The notes under the pieces are model-generated. The model made no database searches and had not been told where the DNA came from. It saw only the letters and a program-made list of their open reading frames with translations. A program made the translations under genes and the position numbers. Below are positions 1 to 5,770 of a stretch of 6,941 bases of DNA, piece by piece. The DNA comes from Propionibacteriaceae bacterium (GTDB taxonomy: Bacteria > Actinomycetota > Actinomycetes > Propionibacteriales > Propionibacteriaceae), in the NCBI GenBank assembly GCA_003153855.1, contig PMBM01000118.1, forward strand, positions 1-6,941, given 5' to 3'. How positions within the stretch are numbered: the stretch's first letter is position 1; every line of letters starts with the position of its first letter.

Positions 1-1070
1 ACGGCTTCGTGGGTCTGCATCGACTCGCTCATGGACGCCATGACGTCGAGGACGTGGAAGCCGACGGCGCCGGACGCGATCGGTGTACCGCCGTTCCGGA
101 TGCAGCGGGCCATGTCGACGACGCCGGCGCCGCGACCGAAGCGCTCCTCCTCCTCGGCGACGTCTGTCCACACGGTGGGGACGTCGAACTGGTCGAGCCC
201 CACCCTCGGGGTGATCCGCACCGTTCCGCCGAAGATGTTGGGATCCGGTACGGACAAGGTGGCCTCGGTGCCGATGACCTCGAAGGAGATCCGCCGATGC
301 GGCGAGTCGAAGCTGATGAGGCTTTGCGACACGGCGCCGCTGGCGAACTGCGCGATGGCACTCACATGCGTTGGCACGCTCACGGGGAACTCGTTTCCGG
401 CCCGCGGACCCGTGGCGATCGTGCGGGTCCTGTGTCCGATGGAGCCCACGGCCGCCACGTGGGAGAACGAGCCGAACAGGTGGACGAGCGTCGTGAGGTA
501 GTACGGGCCGATGTCGAACAGCGGTCCGGCGCCGGCGGCGAACAGGAACTCGGGGTTCGGGTGGAACAGGTCGGGGCCTGCGTACTGCATGGCGGTCTGC
601 GCCGAGAGTGGCGTGCCGATGTCGCCGCGGGCGATGATGCGCCGGGCAGTCTGCAGGCCGGGACCGTAGCCCGTGTCGGGTGCGACGCCGACCAGGAGGC
701 CTGCGTGCTCGGCGGCGTACAGCAACGCCCTGGCTGTCTCCCGCTTCGTCGTCAGGGGCTTCTCCGTCCACACGTGCTTGCCCGAGCCGATGGCCGCCAA
801 CGACACCTCTGCGTGCGACTGCGGGATCGTGATGTTGATGACCAGCTCGACGTCCGGGTGACCGAGCACGTCGTCCGGAGTGCCCCACTCCGTCCCGTAC
901 TGCTCGGCCTTGACGCGCGCCCTGTCGGGGTCGATGTCCCCGATGACGACGACCCGTACGTCCGGGCACTTCACGAGGTTGCCCACGTACTGGTCGCTGA
1001 TCATGCCCGCGCCGATCACACCCACCCCGACGGGGCCCGAGCGTTGGGGGGTGGAGACTCTGGTGCTCAT
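1..1070 (-). CDS. Gfo/Idh/MocA-family NAD(P)-dependent oxidoreductase (3' end beyond window)
   Basis: Probable sugar or polyol dehydrogenase acting in the cytoplasm. Reading from the ATG at 1070, 356 complete residues are visible and the frame is still open at the window edge; family members are usually 340-390 aa, so only the C-terminal tip is missing. An N-terminal Rossmann fold is seen (VGVIGAGMIS, about residues 16-25, with acidic D45/D47 after the second strand). The family signature EKP lies at 103-105, its lysine being the usual catalytic/cofactor residue. The second domain begins about residue 130 and carries GAGPLFDIGPYYL (about 180-192), where the family's common DxGxH histidine is replaced by tyrosine, as in some YrbE-like members. 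AGAGGA lies 6 nt before the ATG. It sits 25 bp downstream of a LacI-type regulator on the same strand and is probably co-transcribed with it and controlled by it. The exact substrate cannot be told from sequence. Confidence 0.93.
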   Translation of the reverse strand, partial: MSTRVSTPQRSGPVGVGVIGAGMISDQYVGNLVKCPDVRVVVIGDIDPDRARVKAEQYGTEWGTPDDVLGHPDVELVINITIPQSHAEVSLAAIGSGKHVWTEKPLTTKRETARALLYAAEHAGLLVGVAPDTGYGPGLQTARRIIARGDIGTPLSAQTAMQYAGPDLFHPNPEFLFAAGAGPLFDIGPYYLTTLVHLFGSFSHVAAVGSIGHRTRTIATGPRAGNEFPVSVPTHVSAIAQFASGAVSQSLISFDSPHRRISFEVIGTEATLSVPDPNIFGGTVRITPRVGLDQFDVPTVWTDVAEEEERFGRGAGVVDMARCIRNGGTPIASGAVGFHVLDVMASMSESMQTHEA

Positions 1071-1095
1071 GGGTGTTCCTCTCGAAGGACGGTCG

Positions 1096-2085
1096 TCAGA
1101 CCGTCTCGGACACGCTGGCGCGCTCGACGATGCGGGCGTCCATGACGTACGGATGGGGTTCGGGTGCCTCGTGGAGACGGCTCTGGGCGGTGGCCCAGAG
1201 GTGGCGTGCCAGTCCGTGGGGGTCGAGCTTGACGGTGGTCAGTGCCGGTCGGGTGAGCGGGGCGAAGATGTCGTCGTCCAGGCCCATCACCGCGAGGTCC
1301 TCGGGCACCCACCACCCCAGGTCCGTCGCGGCGGCCAGACAGACCGCAGCGTGGAAGTCGTTGAAGCAGGCGACCGCGGTCACCGGACGAGGCTCCGACT
1401 GCCAGGCCCGAAGCTGCTCCTTCACGGACTCGACGGTCACCCCGAGGCCACCCGGCACCGCAGCGACCCGCGGTTCCGGGAGCTTGAACTCAGCACAGGC
1501 CGCGACGAAGCCCTCGGTACGGGGAGTGGCGAAGCGCTGCAGGGTCGGCTCGGACGTGGTGAGGTAGCCCAGCCGTTCATGACCCCGGGCGACCAGGTGC
1601 TCGACCTGAAGGCGGGCGGGGATGTCGCTGCCCGGCGCGACCAGGTCGCTCTCCACCAGCGGGATCTTCACCGTCGCGAGGAGTGCCTTCTCGTCGTCAC
1701 CGATGAAGCTCGTCGAGATGGCCACGCAGGGCTCGAGGTTCGCGAGCGTCGAGACCAGGTCGTCGGGACCCTGCCGGCGCCAGACCACCAGCGACCTTCC
1801 GGACTGGGCGACGAGACGCGTGAGCTCGTCCTCGACCTCGGTGACATTCGTGCTCCAGGGGACACCCGAGTTGATGAGCATCACGAGGTGCGACAGACCC
1901 CCGCGCAGAGCCCGCGAGGCCGCGTTCGGTACGTAGTTGAGCTGACGAGCAGCGGCCAGCACCCGCTCCCGCGTCGCTTCGGAGATCGACTGGTCCTTGC
2001 GTGCGTTGAGGACATAGCTGACCGTTGCCCGAGAGACGCCGGCGAGTCGCGCGATGTCCGTACTGGTGCTGCGGGGTGTAGCCAC
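1096..2085 (-). CDS. LacI-family transcriptional regulator
   Basis: Sugar-responsive DNA-binding repressor of 329 aa, a normal length for the family. The N-terminal helix-turn-helix is clear (TDIARLAGVSRATVSYVLNA, residues 9-28), followed by the hinge segment (LNYVPNAASRALRGG, 49-63) that inserts into the operator minor groove. The rest is a periplasmic-binding-protein-like sensor domain, with VEHLVARGHERLGYL (161-175), the AVACFNDFHAA stretch (237-247) and DLAVMGLDDDIFAPLTRPALTTV (263-285) as typical landmarks. The GTG at 2085 is chosen because GGGAGG precedes it by 4 nt and because the domain starts right after it; the frame is open up to an ATG at 2160, but that adds residues unlike the family and would run through the promoter and operators. 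It leads a unit with the Gfo/Idh/MocA gene and probably represses both. The ligand is unknown, likely a sugar, polyol or derivative. Confidence 0.94.
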   Translation of the reverse strand: MATPRSTSTDIARLAGVSRATVSYVLNARKDQSISEATRERVLAAARQLNYVPNAASRALRGGLSHLVMLINSGVPWSTNVTEVEDELTRLVAQSGRSLVVWRRQGPDDLVSTLANLEPCVAISTSFIGDDEKALLATVKIPLVESDLVAPGSDIPARLQVEHLVARGHERLGYLTTSEPTLQRFATPRTEGFVAACAEFKLPEPRVAAVPGGLGVTVESVKEQLRAWQSEPRPVTAVACFNDFHAAVCLAAATDLGWWVPEDLAVMGLDDDIFAPLTRPALTTVKLDPHGLARHLWATAQSRLHEAPEPHPYVMDARIVERASVSETV

Positions 2086-2104
2086 GATGCCTCCCTCGGG
2101 GTTA

Positions 2105-2118
2105 CTTACACGTGAAAG
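2105..2118. promoter_or_regulatory. LacI-type operator O1, overlapping the -10 of the lacI-oxidoreductase promoter
   Basis: CTTACACGTGAAAG is a 14-bp palindrome around a central CG with 6 of 7 pairs matching, the architecture typical of LacI-family operators. It shares the pattern ACTnnCACGTGnnAG with the second site at 2153-2168. It covers the -10 hexamer and the expected transcription start, so bound repressor would block initiation. Binding by the adjacent regulator is inferred. Confidence 0.65.
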
Positions 2119-2145
2119 GTACGTCCGGAATCCGGCGGGATGCAA
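2116..2145 (-). promoter_or_regulatory. Predicted promoter of the lacI-oxidoreductase unit
   Basis: On the minus strand, TTGCAT (2145-2140) is followed after 18 nt by TACCTT (2121-2116), a good sigma-70-type pair. The start would lie near 2109, giving a leader of about 24 nt that holds the GGGAGG ribosome binding site before the GTG at 2085. The promoter is framed by operators O1 and O2. Confidence 0.6.
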
Positions 2146-2152
2146 GACCTCG

Positions 2153-2168
2153 ACTGGCACGTGTCAGT
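2153..2168. promoter_or_regulatory. LacI-type operator O2, upstream of the -35
   Basis: ACTGGCACGTGTCAGT is a 16-bp palindrome with 7 of 8 pairs matching and a central CG. It shares ACTnnCACGTGnnAG with O1; the centres are 49 bp apart. It lies just upstream of the predicted -35 on the minus strand. Two sites flanking the promoter would suit cooperative binding or a small repression loop; it could also influence the divergent lipoprotein gene. Confidence 0.65.
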
Positions 2169-2207
2169 ATGTGGACACGATTCTCCGAAGGCCACAGTTG
2201 CCGTCCC

Positions 2208-2228
2208 GTGCCGTGGCTTTCCCGGCAC
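2208..2228. repeat. Inverted repeat in the lacI/lipoprotein intergenic region
   Basis: GTGCCG (2208-2213) and CGGCAC (2223-2228) form a perfect 6-bp stem with a 9-nt loop, 30 bp before the lipoprotein start. It could be an RNA hairpin or a protein-binding site. No convincing TANNNT promoter for the lipoprotein was found in 2086-2257; the only -10-like box is GAGAAT at 2246-2251, 6 nt before the ATG, which lacks the first T. Confidence 0.35.
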
Positions 2229-2257
2229 AGCCGCAGGATCCGCGGGAGAATCGGCGC

Positions 2258-2911
2258 ATGACAGGGCGCGCCTCTCTCGTGGTTGTGGCTGCCATGGCGC
2301 TGATCGCATGCTCGGCACCGGGCAGCCAGACGAGCGCGTCCAGCGTCCCGGCCACGAGCACCGTACCGACGGCCTCGAGTGCCACACCCGCCCCCAGCGC
2401 CAGCCAGAAGCCGTCCGTCGCGACTTCCGCGCCCAAGACGACGGCGACCGCCGCCGCGACCTGGACGCTCAGCCTCACGGGACTGGGACCACTCAAGCTC
2501 GGCACCCTGTACACGACGCTTCGCCAGCAGGGGTACGTCACCGCCGAGACCGGCGACTGCCCCGGCTCGTGGACGTCCCAGGCGCTCCAGGACAAGGGCG
2601 TCTACCTGTACCCCTCGGGCCAGGGCGACGCCGCCGTCCTCGCAGAGGTGAGCATCACCAAAGGCACGTACTCAACCGTGTCGGGCGCCAGGGTGGGCTC
2701 GACGATGAGCCAGCTCAAGGTCCTGTACGGGAGCCAGCTGACCACTGAGACGAAGAACGGCAACGGCGGGCCGTTCACGGTCGCCAACGTCCACATCGGC
2801 GCGCGGGAGATCGTCTTCTACTTCCCGTACGGCTCGACGCTCGCCGACACGGACCCCGTCCAGGCGATGATCGCCCGGAACTGGAGCGCCGACATGATGG
2901 GCGAGTGCTAG
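2258..2911 (+). CDS. Putative secreted lipoprotein of unknown function
   Basis: 217-aa exported protein anchored outside the membrane. A short signal peptide (positive residue R4, hydrophobic 7-16) ends in a lipobox L15-I16-A17-C18, so C18 is the expected lipidated residue. Residues 19 to about 67 are a Ser/Thr/Ala/Pro-rich linker typical of actinobacterial cell-envelope lipoproteins. A globular domain of about 150 residues follows. It contains two weakly similar stretches, LGPLKLGTLYTTLRQQGY (76-93) and VSGARVGSTMSQLKVLYG (141-158), recalling the duplicated half-domains of BLIP/SmpA-like folds; that comparison is tentative. Two further cysteines, C101 and the last residue C217, could form a disulfide. 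The ATG at 2258 is chosen because it starts the signal peptide and has GGGAGA 8 nt upstream; the frame is open further upstream but would bury the signal. No close family or function is recognised. Confidence 0.85.
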   Translation: MTGRASLVVVAAMALIACSAPGSQTSASSVPATSTVPTASSATPAPSASQKPSVATSAPKTTATAAATWTLSLTGLGPLKLGTLYTTLRQQGYVTAETGDCPGSWTSQALQDKGVYLYPSGQGDAAVLAEVSITKGTYSTVSGARVGSTMSQLKVLYGSQLTTETKNGNGGPFTVANVHIGAREIVFYFPYGSTLADTDPVQAMIARNWSADMMGEC

Positions 2912-2921
2912 CGGGTCGCTT

Positions 2922-2934
2922 CCGGCGCAGCCGG
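2922..2934 (+). terminator. Possible hairpin terminator after the lipoprotein gene
   Basis: CCGGC-GCA-GCCGG forms a perfect 5-bp GC stem with a 3-nt loop, 10 bp after the stop codon. There is no T-run, which is common in high-GC actinobacteria but makes the call uncertain. Confidence 0.35.
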
Positions 2935-2961
2935 CACACATTCTCGTAACGTCGAGAGCCG

Positions 2962-2967
2962 TAGCAT
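2962..2967 (+). promoter_or_regulatory. -10 box (TAGCAT), predicted leaderless promoter
   Basis: TAGCAT ends 6 nt before the ATG at 2974, placing the transcription start at or within a base or two of the start codon. No Shine-Dalgarno sequence is well placed here, consistent with a leaderless mRNA. No clear -35 is seen. Confidence 0.55.
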
Positions 2968-2973
2968 CGTCAC

Positions 2974-3462
2974 ATGGCCAAGACTCCGTGGGCGGCGTCC
3001 CAGTCGAAGCTCGTCGACGCGCTGGTGGACGTGGTGCTTCGCCACGCCCCCGAGAGCTGGGAGTGGGCACACCTCGAGGTCAACATGGTTGCCGAGCTGT
3101 ACCAGGGGACGGTGGCGGTGACGACGCCCGAGAAGACGCTCTCCGGTGAGATCAAGGAGGGCCACGCGCTCGGCCTGCTGCGCGAGCTGCGGCACCGCAT
3201 GTACGAGAGCGGCAACGGCACCTGGTACTCGATGACCCTCGACATCGACCCCGACCGGACAGCCACGACGACGTTCAACTATGACGACGAGCCGGAGTTC
3301 GACCCCGTACCCGACGCGTCGATCTACCTCCGCGACCTGCAACGCTACAAGCGCCGCGAAGCGCAGTGGCCGGACTGGCTGCGCAAGAAGATCGAAGAGA
3401 CCCGTAAGCCGGGGACCACCGCGGCCGACACTTTCGCGCGCTGGATCCAGGGCGGTCTCTGA
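2974..3462 (+). CDS. YezG/DUF600-like putative immunity protein
   Basis: 162-aa soluble protein without a signal peptide or membrane segment. The pattern resembles the YezG (DUF600) family, whose B. subtilis member is the immunity protein for an LXG toxin: an N-terminal helix (SKLVDALVDVVLRH, 11-24), the phrase APESWEWAHLEVNM (25-38), a helix GLLRELRHRMYE (67-78), a strand WYSMTLDIDPD (84-94), then the acidic FNYDDEPEFDP (101-111). The C-terminal part, YLRDLQRYKRREAQWPDWLRKKIEE (118-142), is helical and charged. The resemblance is from memory of the family and should be treated as probable, not certain. No toxin gene is adjacent: the neighbours are a lipoprotein and a methyltransferase. It could therefore be an orphan immunity gene or a diverged domain with another role. 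The start is fixed by the -10 box 6 nt upstream; expression is probably leaderless. Confidence 0.75.
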   Translation: MAKTPWAASQSKLVDALVDVVLRHAPESWEWAHLEVNMVAELYQGTVAVTTPEKTLSGEIKEGHALGLLRELRHRMYESGNGTWYSMTLDIDPDRTATTTFNYDDEPEFDPVPDASIYLRDLQRYKRREAQWPDWLRKKIEETRKPGTTAADTFARWIQGGL

Positions 3463-3485
3463 GCGTTGCAGGCGCGTTCTGGCAA

Positions 3486-3491
3486 TAGGTT
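3486..3491 (+). promoter_or_regulatory. -10 box (TAGGTT), predicted leaderless promoter
   Basis: TAGGTT ends 6 nt before the ATG at 3498. The only SD-like bases, GAGGG at 3492-3496, lie 1 nt from the ATG and are too close to work as such, so a leaderless transcript is favoured. TTGCAG at 3466-3471 is -35-like but only 14 nt from the -10. Confidence 0.5.
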
Positions 3492-3497
3492 GAGGGC

Positions 3498-4127
3498 ATG
3501 CCTACCGACGACGACACCACGCCCGCTGACTTCTGGGAGGACCGGTACGCGTCCCAGGAACGGGTCTGGTCCGGCAAGGTCAACCACGCGCTCGTCCAGG
3601 TGGCCTCGGCACTCGCCCCAGGACGTGCGCTCGACCTCGGCTGCGGCGAGGGGGGCGACGTGGTGTGGCTCGCACAGCACGGCTGGGACGCGACGGGCGT
3701 CGACATCTCGACCACCGCGACCCGCCGAGCGACCGACGTGGCGAGAGCCGCCGGCATCCCCGACGACCGGATCCGATTCGTAGCGGCCGATCTGTCGACG
3801 TGGACCCCGACCGGCACGTACGACCTCATCACCGCCGGCTTCCTGCAGTCACCCGTCGAGCTCCCGCGCGCCGACATCCTGCGGCGGATGGTCGGCCGCG
3901 TGGCGCCCGGTGGGCACCTCTTGGTCGTCGCGCACGCCGCGATGCCTCCCTGGGCGAACAACCCGGCCCACCACCACACGTTCCCGACCCCCGCAGAGGA
4001 GGTCGCCGCGCTCGGCCTCGACGGCTGGACGACGGAGATCGCCGAAGTCCGCTCCCGCGAGGCGATCGGGCCGGAAGGTCAGCTGGCGACCCTCGACGAC
4101 ACGGTCGTCCTGGTGCGCCGCCCCTGA
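3498..4127 (+). CDS. Class I SAM-dependent methyltransferase (TehB/TPMT-like)
   Basis: 209-aa cytoplasmic methyltransferase using S-adenosylmethionine; the acceptor is unknown. The N-terminus DFWEDRYASQERVWSGKVNHAL (11-32) is the lead-in seen in small TehB/thiopurine-methyltransferase-like proteins. Motif I is ALDLGCGEGGD (44-54), with the acidic residue at the end of strand 2 in GVDIS (67-71) and the adenine-side aspartate in AADLSTW (96-102). RMVGRVAPGGHLLVVAHA (130-147) is the post-motif region. The C-terminal part (about 165-209) ends in strands TEIAEVRSRE and LDDTVVLVRR, normal for the fold. The length is usual for the subfamily, and all SAM-binding motifs are intact. It follows the YezG-like gene by 35 bp but has its own -10 box at the start codon, so it can be transcribed alone. 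Detoxification or small-molecule methylation is a guess from the family. Confidence 0.9.
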   Translation: MPTDDDTTPADFWEDRYASQERVWSGKVNHALVQVASALAPGRALDLGCGEGGDVVWLAQHGWDATGVDISTTATRRATDVARAAGIPDDRIRFVAADLSTWTPTGTYDLITAGFLQSPVELPRADILRRMVGRVAPGGHLLVVAHAAMPPWANNPAHHHTFPTPAEEVAALGLDGWTTEIAEVRSREAIGPEGQLATLDDTVVLVRRP

Positions 4128-4143
4128 CGGCCACCCGAGACGC

Positions 4144-4158
4144 GCACAACCTTTGTGC
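4144..4158. repeat. Short palindrome containing an inverted copy of the downstream repeat
   Basis: GCACAA-CCT-TTGTGC is a perfect 6-bp inverted repeat with a 3-nt centre, 16 bp after the methyltransferase stop. Read on the minus strand, 4155-4141 matches the repeat GAAGGGTTGTGCGGG at 12 of 15 positions. It may be a regulator-binding site or a weak terminator hairpin. Confidence 0.5.
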
Positions 4159-4174
4159 CGCGAGACCTGGGTCA

Positions 4175-4230
4175 GAAGGGTTTGTGCGGAGGCTCGAAGG
4201 GTTGTGCGGGAGCCCGAAGGGGTGTGCGGG
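4175..4230 (+). repeat. Three tandem imperfect repeats of 20-21 bp upstream of the sigma-like gene
   Basis: Units begin at 4175 (GAAGGGTTTGTGCGG), 4196 (GAAGGGTTGTGCGGG) and 4216 (GAAGGGGTGTGCGGG), at spacings of 21 and 20 bp. The 15-bp cores are nearly identical while the 5-6 bp between them vary, as expected for protein-binding sites on one DNA face two helical turns apart. The third unit overlaps the region where the -35 of the next gene would lie. A transcription factor site array is the favoured reading. Confidence 0.7.
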
Positions 4231-4242
4231 TCGCTGGACGAT

Positions 4243-4248
4243 TACGGT
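4243..4248 (+). promoter_or_regulatory. -10 box (TACGGT), predicted leaderless promoter
   Basis: TACGGT ends 6 nt before the GTG at 4255 and helps choose this start. The -35 region (about 4220-4225) falls inside the third tandem repeat and does not match TTGACA, so an activator or alternative sigma factor binding the repeats may be needed. Confidence 0.5.
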
Positions 4249-4254
4249 GGTGGC

Positions 4255-4776
4255 GTGGATGGTGACGTGCTCAAAGACCTGAGGCGCCGGTACTGGTCGC
4301 TGGTCCTGACCGCGTGCGAGTGGCGCGCTTTCGAGGTCGAGCCTCCCGAGGACATGGCTGGGAGGGTCTTCGCGACCCTGAACCCTGGCAAGGTCATCGA
4401 CCTCCGCGTCCTGTTCCGCGCGGTCGACTCGGTGGTCTCCCAGGCGTACAGGACCAGCGCCTCCCATCGGTCCTCACTCGATGTCCTCCGAGGAATGGCC
4501 AGCGTGCAGCGCGACGCCGACCGACCGGCCGCGCTCGTCGCTCTGAGCGCCTTGCGGGACCGCGACCGGCGGATCGTTCAGCACGCCTATTGGGACGACC
4601 TGGATCCCGCGGAGATCGCGACCGTCCTGCGGACCGATGTGGACACGGTCCAGCGACGGCTCGACCAGGCCATCGGACGGTACGCGGCCCACCTGGCCCG
4701 CCGAGGGGTGCAGGTCGACGACCCCACCTCCCTGCTGTCGGCGATCAAGCCGGGAACCCACCACCGTCGGCCCTGA
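4255..4776 (+). CDS. ECF-sigma-like protein with degenerate region 2
   Basis: 173-aa protein. Residues about 93-150 form a clear sigma-region-4-like helix-turn-helix: ALVALSALRDRDRRIVQHAYWDDLDPAEIATVL, then DVDTVQRRLDQAIGRYAAHL, matching the usual pattern of a 'LxxRDRxIV' helix, an acidic turn, 'xxEIAxxL' and a recognition helix with 'TVQxRL'. The N-terminal 90 residues align loosely with sigma region 2 (RRRYWSLVLTACEW, then PPEDMAGRVFATL where ECF factors have 'EDxxQExFxxL', then LRVLFRAVDSVVSQAYR), but the core-binding and -10-melting residues look poorly conserved. It may be a diverged ECF sigma factor or a sigma-derived DNA-binding regulator. No anti-sigma gene lies beside it. The GTG at 4255 is chosen from the -10 box; the frame is open upstream through the repeats, where the coding look ends. 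Three tandem repeats lie in its promoter, possibly for autoregulation. Confidence 0.78.
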   Translation: MDGDVLKDLRRRYWSLVLTACEWRAFEVEPPEDMAGRVFATLNPGKVIDLRVLFRAVDSVVSQAYRTSASHRSSLDVLRGMASVQRDADRPAALVALSALRDRDRRIVQHAYWDDLDPAEIATVLRTDVDTVQRRLDQAIGRYAAHLARRGVQVDDPTSLLSAIKPGTHHRRP

Positions 4777-4778
4777 CC

Positions 4779-5735
4779 TCAGCGGCGCAACCAGGCGACC
4801 GTCTCGGTCAGAGCTCGCTTCCACGGCGTGGGGGCGAGACCGAAGCGATCCTCCGCCGCGGACGAGTCGAGCGTGTACGGCGCGGTGAACGCCGGCGCCA
4901 TCTCGTCCAGCTCGCGGATCAGCGGTGAGACCCGCATCACCGTCTTGACGATGCCGGGGTACGGATGCGGGGTACGGGCGGGAACGCCGACGATGGCGGC
5001 GACATCGTCAGCGACGTCCGTCAGCGACTTCGGCGATGTGGTCGGTACGTGCCACACGCGACCCCACGCGTCGGCGGATGGATCGGCCGCGATGGCGGCG
5101 GCGAGGTGGCCGATGTCGGGGACGTACGTCCACGCGTGAGGCACGTCGACGACCCCCAGGATGTGGCGAGCCGTCTTGCCGTTCATGGCGGGGGTGATGG
5201 CGTACGTGTTGAGGTAGCTCATCCCGGCGCCCGCTCCGGGACCGAAGTAGTCGGCAGCCCGGATCTCGACCGCCCGGATCCGGCCGGCGCGGTGCGCGTC
5301 CAGGGCGTCGTGCCACATCTTCTGGCGGATCCGGCCCTTGTGCCCGTTCGGCGCTTCGGGGGTGCTCGCCTCGACCATCGGAGTGGTGGGGTGGCCGTAC
5401 GTGTACAGGTTCCCGATGATCAGCAACGCAGCTCCCGACCGCTCCGCCGCCCCGAGGAACCCCGCGGCCATGGGAGGCCACTTCTCGTCCCAGTCGGTGT
5501 ACGGCGGGTTGACGGCATTGACGAGGACGTCAGCCCCGGAGGCGAGCTCGGTCATCGCGTCGACGTCGGTGGCATCGACCTTGGCCGTGGTCACGCGGGG
5601 GTTCGGACCCTGGCCGACGGCGGAGCCGAGGCCACCTCCCGACCGCGAGGCCAGGACCACGTCCCCTCCGGCCTCCGCGATGTACTGGGCGGTCCACTGC
5701 CCGATAGCCCCGGATCCCACGACGACTGCCTTCAT
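4779..5735 (-). CDS. NAD(P)-binding epimerase/reductase-like protein (extended or atypical SDR)
   Basis: 318-aa Rossmann-fold protein of the NAD-dependent epimerase/dehydratase superfamily. The dinucleotide-binding loop is VVGSGAIGQ (5-13), with a second-strand end VVLASRSGG (26-34) whose arginine suggests NADP preference. D54 in KVDATD and NAVNPPY (73-79) are the usual later cofactor contacts. The segment IIGNLYTYG (106-114) stands at the catalytic-tyrosine region, and KGRIRQKMWHDAL (133-145) replaces the canonical YxxxK helix, so catalysis may be altered; it may act as an atypical SDR reductase or regulator. AADYFGPGAG and VPDIGHLAAAI (205-215) are standard C-terminal landmarks. GGAGG lies 5 nt before the ATG. 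It is divergent from a TetR gene, with two identical palindromes between them, so it is the likely target of that repressor. The substrate is unknown. Confidence 0.9.
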   Translation of the reverse strand: MKAVVVGSGAIGQWTAQYIAEAGGDVVLASRSGGGLGSAVGQGPNPRVTTAKVDATDVDAMTELASGADVLVNAVNPPYTDWDEKWPPMAAGFLGAAERSGAALLIIGNLYTYGHPTTPMVEASTPEAPNGHKGRIRQKMWHDALDAHRAGRIRAVEIRAADYFGPGAGAGMSYLNTYAITPAMNGKTARHILGVVDVPHAWTYVPDIGHLAAAIAADPSADAWGRVWHVPTTSPKSLTDVADDVAAIVGVPARTPHPYPGIVKTVMRVSPLIRELDEMAPAFTAPYTLDSSAAEDRFGLAPTPWKRALTETVAWLRR

Positions 5736-5751
5736 GATTCCTCCAATATCG

Positions 5752-5767
5752 AGAACACTGTTCGCAC
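5752..5767. promoter_or_regulatory. TetR operator copy 1 (SDR side)
   Basis: AGAACACTGTTCGCAC contains the perfect palindrome GAACACTGTTC (5753-5763). It is repeated identically at 5799-5814. It lies 16 bp before the SDR start codon, where bound repressor would stop transcription of that gene. Recognition by the adjacent TetR protein is inferred from position and symmetry. Confidence 0.72.
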
Positions 5768-5770
5768 ATC

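Noticed and set aside
9..1145. Long plus-strand open frame of 378 codons
   Set aside because: It is the antisense shadow of the Gfo/Idh/MocA gene, which has clear family motifs on the minus strand; the plus-strand product is Arg/His/Asp-rich with no recognisable domain.
880..2115. Plus-strand open frame of 411 codons
   Set aside because: It lies opposite the lacI gene and the end of the oxidoreductase gene; composition is that of a high-GC antisense shadow.
2086..2160. Longer lacI start at 2160
   Set aside because: The added 25 residues are unlike the family and would cover the promoter and operators; the GTG at 2085 has a good ribosome binding site.
4175..4230. CRISPR-like array
   Set aside because: Units repeat every 20-21 bp with only 5-6 bp between cores, far too short for spacers, and there are no cas genes.
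3910..4254. Upstream extension of the sigma-like frame
   Set aside because: It overlaps the methyltransferase gene in another frame and crosses the repeat array; the promoter position and domain start favour the GTG at 4255.
5751..5765. GAACACTGTTC as a LexA/SOS box
   Set aside because: Actinobacterial LexA boxes have GAAC-N4-GTTC; here the spacing is 3 nt in both copies, and neither flanking gene is a DNA-repair gene. A TetR operator fits better.
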